64,000 nt of DNA, taken from NCBI GenBank assembly GCA_022885665.1, contig JAGQDJ010000077.1, positions 496,001-560,000 of the forward strand, read 5' to 3'. Within the stretch, counting starts at the first letter, position 1, and each line of letters opens with the position of its first letter. Both the position numbers and the translations under genes were made by a program. The notes beneath the pieces were generated by a model. The model did not search any database. It was given only the letters and a program-made list of their open reading frames with translations, and was not told where the DNA came from. The DNA is from Triops longicaudatus (taxonomy: Eukaryota > Arthropoda > Branchiopoda > Notostraca > Triopsidae). This document shows, piece after piece, positions 25,614 to 36,815 of this stretch.

Positions 25614-26662
25614 CCTTTTATTCATGCAAAAAGGTCAGTCATTAATTTGTTTAGTAGTTTTTGCAGTGCCTGTCGACCAATACAATCATCCAAGGAAGAA
25701 TTCTTCGATAAAACGTTAAATTCAGATTTTAAGGGTGCAGCAGGTTTGAAGTTTTATTGAAACGAGGTTAAAAGAAGTCAACGTCTGCCCGTTGGATTAG
25801 AGCAAACTTTTTGACATATCTATCTAATGACCCAATCAATTTCCCTGGGCTTATCATTCCTTCGAATGCGATAAGCGCCCGAAGTACTGAGTATCAGTTT
25901 AACTGCATACAGTAGCCTACCTTTCGCTAGTCAAAGAATGATAGAAAAGGATACGGAGACGTTAAGTAGGCTTTGCTGTACCGTTTAAGTAGACAATTGA
26001 GTTAAGATTTTTGAGTGGCAAACTTGTACGATGCCTTTAGGCAGCAGGTGTATAGGCACGAAACAGCAGTACAACCGAAGGAACTTGGTATTTGTACTGT
26101 TAGCTTCGGTTGTTGGTACCCAGAAGTGCTGGCAGGGCTTCTTTAGTTATGCTAATTCGACATCAGTTTTCTTGGTGGGTGGTGGGAAATTCATAGCTCT
26201 CCTTTTTAATTAGCAGTCTATAATCTGGAACGTTCTTTGCAGAGCCGACAGATAATTTCACTCCAAGTAGGTGCTCTGCTGTCCTTTCTGGCTTACCATT
26301 GAACATTTTCGGCTTTGCGATGTTTCTCGGTTGCAAGCGTAAATAGGCTTTCATATGCAAAAGGTTTCGTGTTACTTTTTTCCACATTCGAAGGTTGCTC
26401 TGTAGACAAGGAAAGGTGTGTATCTGCGGTTTGCGTATGCTAACAATTGTTTGGCGAGTTGCATCCCACGTATGCACGAGGTGGCCGCAGCTTAATTACA
26501 ACAGGCTATTATTTTAATTGGACAACCTAGCCCTGTGATTAGGAGGTCTCTTATTAGGATGCAAAACCTTCAACTTCCCGAATGAATGAGAGAAAAAGGC
26601 ATCTTATGCTTGGCGAGCATGCGGTCAGCTCATATATAGTCAGCACGCGGAGCTCTTATCTC

Positions 26663-26670
26663 ATTTGCAT
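26663..26670 (+). promoter_or_regulatory. POU octamer ATTTGCAT
   Basis: Second perfect octamer in the Msx-side gene desert, 2.3 kb from the first. Confidence 0.28.
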
Positions 26671-26739
26671 TTTTACTGCCTCGCACCAGAGCTAATTGGG
26701 GAGTCGCTTTTTTGCCAAGGTTTGTACAGGTAAAGAGTT

Positions 26740-26761
26740 TTTCCCTGCCAGGCAGGGGAAA
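26740..26761. repeat. GC-rich inverted repeat
   Basis: TTTCCCTGCC and GGCAGGGGAAA flank a single A; one G is unpaired. Possible hairpin or dimeric binding site, function unknown. Confidence 0.5.
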
Positions 26762-27762
26762 TGCTAAACTTCATTACTTTCTTAATGATTGCCTATCATC
26801 TGGAACCACAGCAATATTTGTAACAAATTTATTAAAGGTAAAACGCTACTCTCGGGTGTTCCTTTCCGAAAGCGGAGAGTGATTTAGTACAAAACGTGTA
26901 GTTGCAGCGTCCTTTCTTAATCCCGTCAGAGATAGGGGAACAGGTGAGCTCCAGGTCTTCTTCGCAGCTCAGCTTGCCAGGAGAACGCGGATTCAAAACG
27001 GGAAAGGAATGTTGAAACGCGACGATAAAGTGAGAACACTTTATGGGCTTCATATACAAGAGGAATAATTTTTCTTATTCTGGACAGTGTCAGTGTTCGC
27101 AATTTGCCAAGGAAAAAGAAAAAAAGTAATGCGAAACATGTTGAAACGCGAGCCGTGTGCGTTTTTCCACTCCAAAAAGAAAGAGGTTTATGCTTAACTA
27201 GCTAATAATAAGCAGTTCATTAGCATAATGCCGTGACCTGATTGACCTTTTCTCTGTACTGTCCATAATTATCTTCCTATCCTTGGTTCTGTCTTTGTTG
27301 TATAATGCAACTTCATCAACCTTTCGGATAGTTAGGACGATTTACGTTTCGAAAATTTTCCCGGGATGTTTTTAACCGTCCTATACGCGTAGAGTGACGT
27401 AAGAATTTCAATTGGGGTGGATATATGAAGCTACGCATTTTTTACGTGTTACGCTATTTTTTAGTTAGATGAAGCAAAGAAAAGAAAACAAGGTGTTGTC
27501 AGTGTAAGTGCAGACAAATTACATGTGACGCAGATGACATTAAACGAGAGAAGCGGGAAAACCCAAAAACGAGTTTTGCGAAGCATGGGCGTTCTTTGGC
27601 ACGCACAGTGTTATGGGCTGCGTTTTCGTGATTTCGTAGCGAATCACTTCATGCGAGTTTACAGACTGCTTACAGTATACTCTTGTGAAGTAACGATATC
27701 CATTTCTAATGTTCTAAAAATAACTTTTTTCTAAGTATTATCTCTCGTTAATGCAGGAGGAT

Positions 27763-27912
27763 CTTGTAACGAAACTCCTGGGAACCGTAAACTCTTCGGT
27801 ATATCACGAGTTCATTATATCAGTTGCTTTTTGTATACAGTTACGCACTTCGGGACCCTAACCCTCTACTATATCCGACATTTCGTTATAAAACGCTCGT
27901 TATAGCGAGATC
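27763..27912. mobile_element. MITE copy (TTATAACGA family)
   Basis: Starts at a CTTGTAACGAAACTCC end and finishes with TTTCGTTATAAAACGCTCGTT and TATAGCGAGA, inverted relative to each other. About 150 bases, non-coding. Belongs with the other copies in this window. Confidence 0.5.
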
Positions 27913-30114
27913 AAAATGACTCAAAGCGTAGCTAAAAGGCTCTACGTTCTTAAATATTTGAAATTATTTAGTAATTTTTTTCATAGCTTAGAGAAAGCAA
28001 TAAGAGAAACATTAAAATTATTAGTGAACAAATAAGAAGGTACATAAAAATTTTAACATTGAAAGCAGTGTTTCGAAAATTTCACTTTGGGACATTTAAT
28101 GCCATCTGTTGGAAGTGAGGAAGTCCGACCCGCGTTGGAAACGCAATGACAATTGACTCCAATCAGATCCGTTGCAGAAAATAATTTAATTTCAAGTAAA
28201 ATCTTTTTACCATGGAAAATTATTTCAGTACTTAACCGAAGTTTTTTTCAGAATTTTTTCTTCTCTTCCTTCTTTTAGAAATACATTTTTCGGTAGAACT
28301 ACATGTGCCATCTAAGGGTTGGTAAGCAAAGTAATCTTGAAGTTAATATATTCAGCACTAGATGGCGTTGTGTTAAAGATTTCACCAGTCCGCGCGTTTT
28401 CTTTGAATTTATTGGTGACGCCATTACGGATGCCAAAAAAGTTTGCAACTCGCATGTTTGTACGAAGTGTGTTCGTATAGTGCTACTCTAACGCGTTGAC
28501 GCGTTGAATTTTCTTACCATTAATACATGACGATGACTCAAAACTCGTCAGAAAACCGTGTGGAATCAAAACAAAATTTTCACTCGTAAGGCGTACGTTT
28601 TGTGATATTTTATGTGCCTGTGCATATTACATGATGGGGAAAATCTTAAAATGTTAAAAAAAATTCATTCAGAAACTCTCTCCGAAACTTCCAAAAGTTC
28701 CCTGAACCAAAATCCTTGGTAAACTCTGAGTATAAGCAGTTCTATAAACGAATCTTTCCTATTTCGTCGTAGTGATAACATACTATGCATGCACGCAATG
28801 CGGTTTCGTTTTGATTCTGTTACTTGAGTTACACAATATTACACGTATACAAGCTTTATTCTTCTTAGCCATAACAATCAGTTAAAACGAACTGTCTGTT
28901 GCGACGTGGACCTGCAATAAGGAAGTAGGTGGAGCCAACTGCAGATGTCTCCAATTAAACTCATTCAGTTAATTACCTACTTCCTAATTTCGCACAAGTG
29001 ATTCAATCCTTCACGAATCCGAAACTTTCTGGGATTACTGCTCATATTCCTAACAATTACTAACCTATTCTTCATAACGTTAATAAATAAAATATGTTCG
29101 TTTGTTGGTGATCGTAACACATCGCAGCTCTCCCCTAACCCCTTGGTAAGCACTATAGCTGCAGGAGGACTCGAATTCCCTCTCCTGCGGCACTAGTACT
29201 TAGGAACAGGCGGGAGTTACCAACAAACTTAGAAAAAAAATGAAGTAAAAATGAAAAAAAAAATCAAAATGTAAAGAAAGTAACAAAGTATGCAAAATCC
29301 CCAGCAAACAAAGAACACTGGGATTATTAAGATTAACAAAACTAAACTTAAATATTTAAAACAAACACTAGCACGAAAATACCGTTTGGTCTTCACTTTC
29401 CAGTTTTGGGTTGTTATCTGTAGGCTCGGAAACAGCCAAGTGACTCTTCCCGCGAGTCAACAATGGTCAACGGTCTGGCTGCTGGCGGACAACTGATGTT
29501 TGGTAGCTGGCAAAATCAGCTTTATATAGGTCTTGGACCCTCTCCAGCAAGAGTTTTGTCAATCTTCTTAATTTTTATCCTAATAAGCTCCTTGTTCTGT
29601 TTCCTGTATGATGGAAGGGGGGATTGAATCTAACTGAAAGTCTTCTTCATCTCCTATTTTTCGTCCTTCATTCCGCCACCCACGTTTTTATTTACGTAGC
29701 ATGGTTCCCTTCTTCTTAGATTAACACAGTTTATGCGCTAGAAGAGTAAAGATTTCCTCGATTAGACACTACTCTCCAACATTTCTCTGGGAATTAACGA
29801 ATGACAAGCTATTAGCACATTTGCCGCTGTGTTAATTACCTATTAATTTGTTCAGTGATAACGATCAAACGACTCATCACATTATATTTGGAAAGATTCC
29901 ATCACTAAGAAAGGTTTAAAAAGTGCCTAATGAGCCCCTTTTTGAACACCTCATTGAAAGTTTCCACGTAAAACCCACGAATCGTAGTGAGTTAAAAATT
30001 CTCATCGTCTTTTGAATAAGCTCCCAATGGAATTTAAATTATTATTTTTTAGAAGAATATAGTTTGTGTTGAATTAAAAAAATATGATTAAGCTGTGCGT
30101 CACATTGCATTAAA
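27913..30114. other. Intergenic, contains CTCF-like cluster
   Basis: No gene recognised. Holds the CTCF-like sites listed separately and otherwise AT-rich DNA. Confidence 0.45.
28100..28367. promoter_or_regulatory. Cluster of CTCF-like sites (possible boundary)
   Basis: Against the CTCF core CCASYAGRKGGCR, the site 28355-28367 (GCACTAGATGGCG) matches 12 of 13 on the plus strand. The site 28100-28112 (TGCCATCTGTTGG) matches 12 of 13 on the minus strand. A weaker minus-strand match (TGCCATCTAAGGG) lies at 28306-28318. The outer two face opposite ways. The site type is known from vertebrates and, in variant form, insects. A repeat family carrying TGCCATCTGTTG could give the same picture, since a weaker copy lies at 46285-46297. 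Confidence 0.35.
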
Positions 30115-30280
30115 TACAGCGGAGTTTCGTTATAACGAACCTATTTATAACGATTATAATTCAGAGAAGACGGGCTGTACTATTCCGGGTTATGTAAATT
30201 TGTAGAGAAAAGACGTCTGATGCAACAAACTTCCGAATTATCAAACGCTCTTCGATGTTCTCGTTATAGATCCTTAACGT
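30115..30280. mobile_element. MITE copy (TTATAACGA family)
   Basis: Left end TACAGCGGAGTTTCGTTATA followed by ACGAAC. The internal block ATGTAAATTTG, AAAGACGTCTGATGCAAC, AAACTTCCGAAT is the reverse complement of that in the copies at 43.1 and 60.1 kb. The right end is near CTCGTTATAGA. Non-coding. Confidence 0.6.
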
Positions 30281-33200
30281 TTTAGTTTCTTAACTAACTA
30301 ACGTTTCCGAGGCTGTAAGATTACTTTTTGATGCCGTAATTTTTCATTTATATAGTGCTTATCTATGGAGCTTCCGCGTCTTTTTGGAAGGTTGAAATCT
30401 CCTGGAGCAAAACTATTTTTTGCCTAACTGGGAACTTAATCTTCTAAGTTGCGAAAAAAGCTTACCGTGTATGCAGCGACGCATGTTTTGATCTGTTCCA
30501 CGTACTCCAATTCTCCTTAAACTGTACAAACATATTTCTGCTTGCCGGTATCATGTGTTAATCCGCTTAGGCTTCCTACCTTGCTAATCTTCGTCATATT
30601 CTCGCAGATGTCTGGGTAACCCGCGTTGAAGACCCAAAATACTTAGCCAAATAATTTGAGCGGATAAACAACCTTAGGTATTATTCTAGTTAACTCGTTT
30701 ATTATTCTCCAAGTACAAACACATGGACAATACCATACACAGTCTATAAGGATTCAGACAGTCCAGACTCTTTATGGACTTCACTTGCACTACATGAAAA
30801 TACAACAGAAAAATACATAAAAAATACTCGCAGAAGTATTCACACATGTTTTTAAAGAAGTGTTCTGCAACGAAAATGATGTAAGCAGGCGTGTGCAGGT
30901 AAGCACTCGTATCAGTTACCTGCGGCACAACTACTTAGTCACTTCCGCGCACAAATCTCTCTAATTCATCCACAGTCGTCGTCTTACCGGTCACATCACA
31001 AACTAATCATTGTCACTGAGACCAACTTTTCGTGCAAACTAACGCTTTCGGTTGCGTTTCGCCAACTTCTGTTGTAATTCATGCGGGTACCCGGCGATCC
31101 TTGCCGATTTTCGATCCATCTTCACCAAGTCTAACAATCGATAACTCTACTAACAACAAATAAGCTTTATCAAAACAAACTAAAAATCGAAACAAAATTT
31201 TAAAACGTATCGCTTTCGCCACTGTTCAGACGAAACTTCGGATTACAAATTTAACACTGAGCTCTGAAGGACTATGCGCACAGGAGCTGGGTCACCTGTT
31301 AGGTTCGGAGAGTGAAACGAGTATAACACCAATATCGGAAGCTGAGCCGAATTTAACGTGCTCGGCCCAAGCCGGGGCTATTGCCACGTAGCTCATTTTC
31401 CTCCACCTGGTTCTTTTGAAAATAAAATACAAGGAGCATCTCTCCTCCCTAAAACCCCTCCCTAGCTTTCACCCATATGCATCTGTCAAATCATTAAAGT
31501 TTTACTTTCCATACCGCCCCCTCCTCTCTGTCTCTCAGTGTCTAACTTGCACCAGACCACCTGTGGACCGCCGCCTGCTCAAATTATGAACTCCTCTCCC
31601 CCACACCAATTTTCGGTAGGTTTCCGTTTCGCGCACTCCCCCGTTGAATTATTCGGTGGACACCCTCATCCTTTTCCTAACCATCATCTCAATTCAAACG
31701 CTTTTATTGTTGAAAGAAGAGGAGCGTGTTTTGCGTCCCTTTTATTGCATCTGTGGCTTTAGGAAAATAGATCTCCCATTCTGTATACGGGACGGTAAGC
31801 CAATAAATCAACTGTAAGTATAATAACGCTGTAAAGAAGGTGTCTGCTACTGAAACAATTAAAATGCTTGCTGCAATAAGTAAAACCGCGTTTGTCCATT
31901 TTAAGCGCTGCGTCTAGCTTAGCTGAAAATAAACCGTGCTAGGAAGTTTTGCTAAAGCAGGGCTTGAAGTTCTATACGAGTCGTAAACGACAAAAAAGTT
32001 TTCAAGCATCGTTGCTGTACTGTAGTAACAATACATCCGGTAACAGTACTCTATAGTGAACAGTATTGTACAGTATTTCAAATCATTTTGTTCTTGGCAC
32101 CGGGTTTTGGACCCGGTCCCGTGGTGACGCATAGCCACCTGTGCAGGTGGGGGAATGCCATGTTATACAGCTCAAATAAGCGCGTGTGCGGAATGTGGCT
32201 TAGACTATAGAATGAAATGAGTTATCTTTAAACGTCAACTTCCTGCCGGAGCTAGCTTGTAATTAAATGCCTGATTTCCAGAAGATTCTTATGTCTTTTA
32301 ATGTGTGCTTAGAACGCCTGTGGAAGGATGAAGGGGGATGGGAAAATCTTTTTAGTAAAGCATTGCTCCCGCTGATTTTGTAACGTTCTTTTACCTGATG
32401 CTAGATATAAGTTGGAGTGTGCTGTACGTATGGGAAAAATGGGGTAGAAATCTGAAGGAACGAGTGGCCTACGTACCGCCTGCTGATTTTATAATATCGG
32501 TCTTTTGATGCGCAATTGAATACAGACAAGAACCGCAGCCGTTGAGATACCCGTGATTGATAAAAATGACAGCTGAAGTAAAAGAGGGGAAAAAAGAATC
32601 AGTGTGAGACCAGAAAAGAGATCGCTTGTACGAAAAATAAGCGAAGAATAACACACTTTTACTCCCCTACTGGCCTCTTGACAGTACTGTTTAGTAGAAC
32701 AATCAGGGACGCATGCCACGCGTAAGAGAATGGACCCCGAGCTTGTGGTAAGCTAAGCCTAACTGAAGTAGGAAATTTCGAGAGAGAGGGTGTAGTCCTG
32801 TCTTGCGTTTTTTATTTCCATATTAATTTTCAATGAATCACATAGAAGCACAGAAACTGCTGAACGTTTGTCTAAGACGACAACGAAAAGAAGTGCGAAT
32901 AGATGCGTTGATATGGAATACTTTTGACGTTAGACACCTTGTGTACTAATTATAGCGAGATTACGGTTACATAACGTAATACGATTAGCATCTTTCTGTG
33001 AGACATGTAAAGAAAGTTTTACTGAATACGAGAACGTTGATAGTTAATTCTTCTACCTAGGTAATTGAAGTTTTGATATTATATAAAATATTGTTAGTTT
33101 TTCTTCACACTCTGTAAGTGAATTTATTTCTGACTTATTAGTTCAACTGAGTGTTTATACAAGTCTATCGACAGAATCGAATTGATTGAAACGAAGCGTG

Positions 33201-34700
33201 ATGAAAACGCTTCACGAATGATTCTTTCAAAATTATGTAACTTGAAATAAAATTTTATGGCTCTGATATAATTATAAACGATATGTAATCAGGAATGTAT
33301 TACTCTAAATTTTCTCTATAAAACCTTTTGTCCGGTTTTGTCAGCATCCGTGAAGTAGATCCAGAATCTATTGTATAATAGTACACAAAGCAGATGAGAA
33401 TGTGTGTAGGGTTGGGGAATGGGGCGAGGGTGAGATAAGTGTCTTCTGGTTTAAAGCGGACGGGTTTAGAAGATAATAGTTATTCAAACATGAGGGTCAC
33501 ACGACCGCTTCGGGGATAAAACCACTTAGGTGAGCAACAATGGTCATTGCAATTTTGCTAGTAGTTAGCACCAGTTTTGAATTTTTGGAAAAATATATAA
33601 TTACCTTTTGTCGGAAAAACTGAGTTCTATATGCTGGCGTTGAAAGTGTAGCGTATAATAGGAAGAGATGCGCGCGAAAGAGACAGCAGTGCGCCTGTCC
33701 CTTTTTTACGAGTCCTGTAATGTACGTGGCAAATTGCTTTAATTTACCGAAACAAAAGGAGCAACACGCATGTGCACCGAACGTTTAATTGTATGCAACA
33801 GTGGCAGTCAACGGTGCCTAGTAAGTTTCCTTCGCATGATCCTAGAGACCGAAAGAGCAGAATCCGCCAGGATGTGAACGTTAAAATTAGCAATCTTTAA
33901 CAAAATGTTAGCTGCTAGTTAGAACGGTCACAAGCTGACGAAAATGATTTTGAGTGCAGTAGAAATACGGGTATTTTCCATAAATGCGCACATTCCGCAC
34001 TGAAAGGTTTGTTTGTCCCCGTAACTAATGTTCAACTGGCTTTAGCTGTCCACGTCTGTTTATTGAAGAGAGGGAGTTTAGGGTTCCTATAGTCTTCCTC
34101 AGGTTCATTTGCATAGACAAGTGCGATGGTTGGTTTCAGCTGCATTTTTCTAAACGCTGTAATTATACATGAAACTGTCGCCGGCTTATCAAAGTAGTAA
34201 AATAAGGAAATAAACAAATTGAAGACTCGTTCCAAGCGTCTTATTGAAAAGATAACGAGGCGAAAAAAAGTCAATCAGAGAGTTAAAAACAACTAATAAA
34301 AAACTAGAAACAGCTAATATTACATACGAAGTGACTGAGAAAGAGGAAGGTAGTAAAAAAGTCACATGAGTATTATTATCTTCAATTATGAAAAAAAAAA
34401 AAAAACAAATTAGTTACGAGAATTGCTAATGCAGTATATTTCTGAAAAGAGCTGTTCAGTGTGAACACGTTTTCAGAGCTTAAAGAAATATTATTTGTAG
34501 ATAATATTGCGATGCAGTATAAACAAAGCTAGAAATTTGCTTGTCCATATTTGCACCACACCCCATATTTACAAATCTCTACAGCGCAGGACGTTTGTGC
34601 GCGCCTTTCAAACGGAATTGGTTCCAAGACTAGCCGTAGAGGGCGAAGATGTCGTCATCCTTATTTTGTCACACGGTAAATACACAAAGGATCGCTAAAA
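30281..34700. other. Intergenic upstream of BORCS7
   Basis: No gene recognised. Contains a GC-rich pair of palindromes near 32.1 kb and repeated ACAGTA motifs at 32020-32080. A possible degraded MITE remnant lies near 32950-32980 (ATTATAGCGAGATTAC). The last few hundred bases must contain the BORCS7 promoter; no motif stands out. Confidence 0.45.
32099..32150. other. Two adjacent GC-rich palindromes
   Basis: ACCGGGT/ACCCGGT (32099-32117, 5-base spacer) and CCACCTG/CAGGTGG (32135-32150, 2-base spacer) lie 17 bases apart in AT-rich DNA. On the minus strand the first resembles a tRNA T-arm with a Pol III B-box (GGTCCAAAACC, one mismatch from consensus). I could not complete a tRNA cloverleaf. 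The second is a pair of Snail/ZEB-type CACCTG E-boxes. This could be a structured RNA, a SINE remnant or an enhancer core. Confidence 0.35.
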
Positions 34701-35267
34701 ATGACTTCTGCTTCAAGTGCTAGCGCGAAGCTTTTATTTGCAGATTCCAAATCCAAATTAGCTGAAAGAGTTCAACTTAACGTGAATAGCATAGGTTCGG
34801 TACTTAGACAAGTGCAAAATGGCTCCAGATCGAATGAGGTATATTTTCTCTTTGCCTTGTATTAACTGTAAATTTCTTAGTCATGCTGTTAAATTCCATG
34901 TGTTATATACACACTTTATCAATAATTACTCTATCGTAGATATGGTCTTTGCACACAAATACTGCCGTTAGTGTATGGAACTTTGTGTAGCATAGCATTA
35001 AATTGAAATATTGAACATTATAGGCGTTATCTCATGCAGCTAAGAATTTCGCTACACAGGAACATGTAATTGAAAGCTTTGACGTAGTAAGTATTAAGTG
35101 GAATAAACTGAGTGAAGTTTTCTACAATCAATATGCTTATTTTGTTTCAGAATTTGCGAAAGTTACAAGTACTTGTCGCCCATCTTGGATACCAATACGA
35201 TTCAGTCGAAAGTAGTTGCCAACTAATCCCCGAAGTCAAAGATCTGGCTGTATCAATGTTGCGCTAA
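34701..35267 (+). CDS. BORCS7: BORC complex subunit 7
   Basis: This is a small cytosolic subunit of BORC, the lysosome-bound complex that recruits Arl8 and links lysosomes to kinesins. Exons 34701-34838, 35024-35086 and 35151-35267 are all in phase 0 with good GT-AG sites and encode 105 residues, the usual family length. The match to vertebrate BORCS7 runs through the family core: GSRSNE (GSRSSE in vertebrates), an AAKNFATQE block (AARNMVLQE), then LRKLQVLVAHLGYQYDSVES (LRKMAIITTHLQYQQEAIQ). The protein is mostly helical with no membrane segment, as expected. The ATG follows a purine-rich context and opens the frame that matches the family. The gene converges on RhoBTB. Identification rests on remembered family sequence, but length, motif order and splice phases all agree. 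Confidence 0.85.
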
Positions 35268-36815
35268 AATTGCTGTTGTCTCAGCCTTTTGATACAATTT
35301 AACGCAGAATCATTCCGCTCGCCAGCAATTTTGTACCAGAGTTTGTCTGGAAGGAAACAACTCATTCTTGCGTGACAATTGAACTAAGTAATCGATCTTC
35401 TGTGCGTTTATTTCACATTCAGTCAATTATTTTATTTCCATTACTTTATTTATATTATTGTATGTATGTCCATTATTGTATAGTTTATAAATTTAATTAT
35501 TCCGGGCAATATAAGCCTTTCCGTTTCTTGCACGCACGCAAATTTGTGTTTAATCTAAATTTTACGTTAAAACGGTAGTTAACTTTGTGGTTGGCTTTTT
35601 GAATCATTAAAGTAAAGGGATTTTTTTTAACCTTACGTGAAAGACGTTCGGTAACCAAACAGGTACCAGCATTGTACTGTCTTTAGACAAAGATACACAG
35701 GAATTCTAAAACACTCAAGCTGCATGAGCCTTTGTGACTTTAGTTTGCAGAGCAAAGGAATCACTGGAAAGAATGTGAAATACTCTTGAGTAAATTTATA
35801 AACTAACCTAGCCAACGTCCGCGAATTTCAATTTCACCGCAGGAGTTATTTACAGATTAATGACAATAAAAGGAAGGTCAAATGCACAAAGTAAACTACC
35901 GCGATAGCTCCTTTTCAGATAAAACAAGTTATTTTTTCTTGGCCTATTTTTCGAAAAATTTTAATGTAAGGTTTTCGGAAGAATTCGCTTATTGTGTGCG
36001 TGCATTTCAAACAGCGTAGCTGTGAAAGCATAGCAGAGCTGACGCAAAAGGGCATCGTGCCTGTAATTTAGTATTATAAGAATGAACCCCTTAAACTGAA
36101 AATAGGTCTCGTTTATTGAGAGAATAGTCCTTGCATGTAGTGGAAAGTTGGCATTGAAGTATACAGCATGGCAAAAATGGCACGGCGGGTGAAAATCAAA
36201 GCAAAAAACACGAGCGCAGACAGATCAAGGTATTACAGAAGAAGCCTTAGTAGCACCCTCCCCCTTAAAAGACAAAAAGTGAAAACCAAGCATTCATTTC
36301 TCTCCTCCTTCCAACAAAATCGTGAAAATGCTGGCAGCCACTGCTTCTACTATGGGAATTACATATCTTTTCCAATTACGTTTCTTTTTAGCTTAAATAG
36401 AGATTTTTTTTATCTCGTGTGTTAGTCTTAGCCTATAGATTACGCCAATTTTACTATTCACAAGACTTTAACATTTTAATCAAAAGCTGTGGCTTTCTCC
36501 AGTTACAATTAGGGCCGCTTCTTATAATCACTCTGAGCAAGACTTTGTTCATCCGCGTTCAGGATGTTTGAAACACATAGAATCACTTGTCAAACGAGTT
36601 AAACAGAATGGTAAGCAACGTCATCGCTTCTTCGAGATTTCCCGGTGAAACACAGACAACCCGAATTGTGCCGGCTTCGTTTTAAGGGTTTGTCGCCGTT
36701 TTCTTCCCTCTCCCGTTGTCGGACACACTTCTCGTAATAATCTCGTTCTTTCAGGTACCTTTAAAACGAAATCACAAACATTGATCTTATTAGCTTTTCT
36801 GTAGGTCACATTTTG
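35268..36815. other. 3' regions between convergent BORCS7 and RhoBTB
   Basis: Contains the 3' untranslated regions of both convergent genes. On the minus strand the first poly(A)-signal-like words below the RhoBTB stop are ATTAAA near 36474 and AATAAA near 36111. No additional gene seen. Confidence 0.45.
35606..35611 (+). terminator. Candidate poly(A) signal of BORCS7 (ATTAAA)
   Basis: The common variant signal ATTAAA lies 340 bases after the stop and is followed by a T-rich stretch at 35623-35630. No AATAAA was seen between. Confidence 0.4.

Larger units (their letters stand above)
23072..27762. other. Intergenic; regulatory-looking segments
   Basis: No gene recognised. The segment 23860-24620 is less AT-rich and has overlapping open frames on both strands, fitting a conserved non-coding element better than a gene. 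Octamer sites, an E-box/AP-1 composite and a GC hairpin are listed separately. Confidence 0.45.

Noticed and set aside
34507..34698. 63-codon frame directly before the BORCS7 start
   Set aside because: Ends three codons before the BORCS7 ATG in a different frame and has no family match; most likely leader or promoter sequence.
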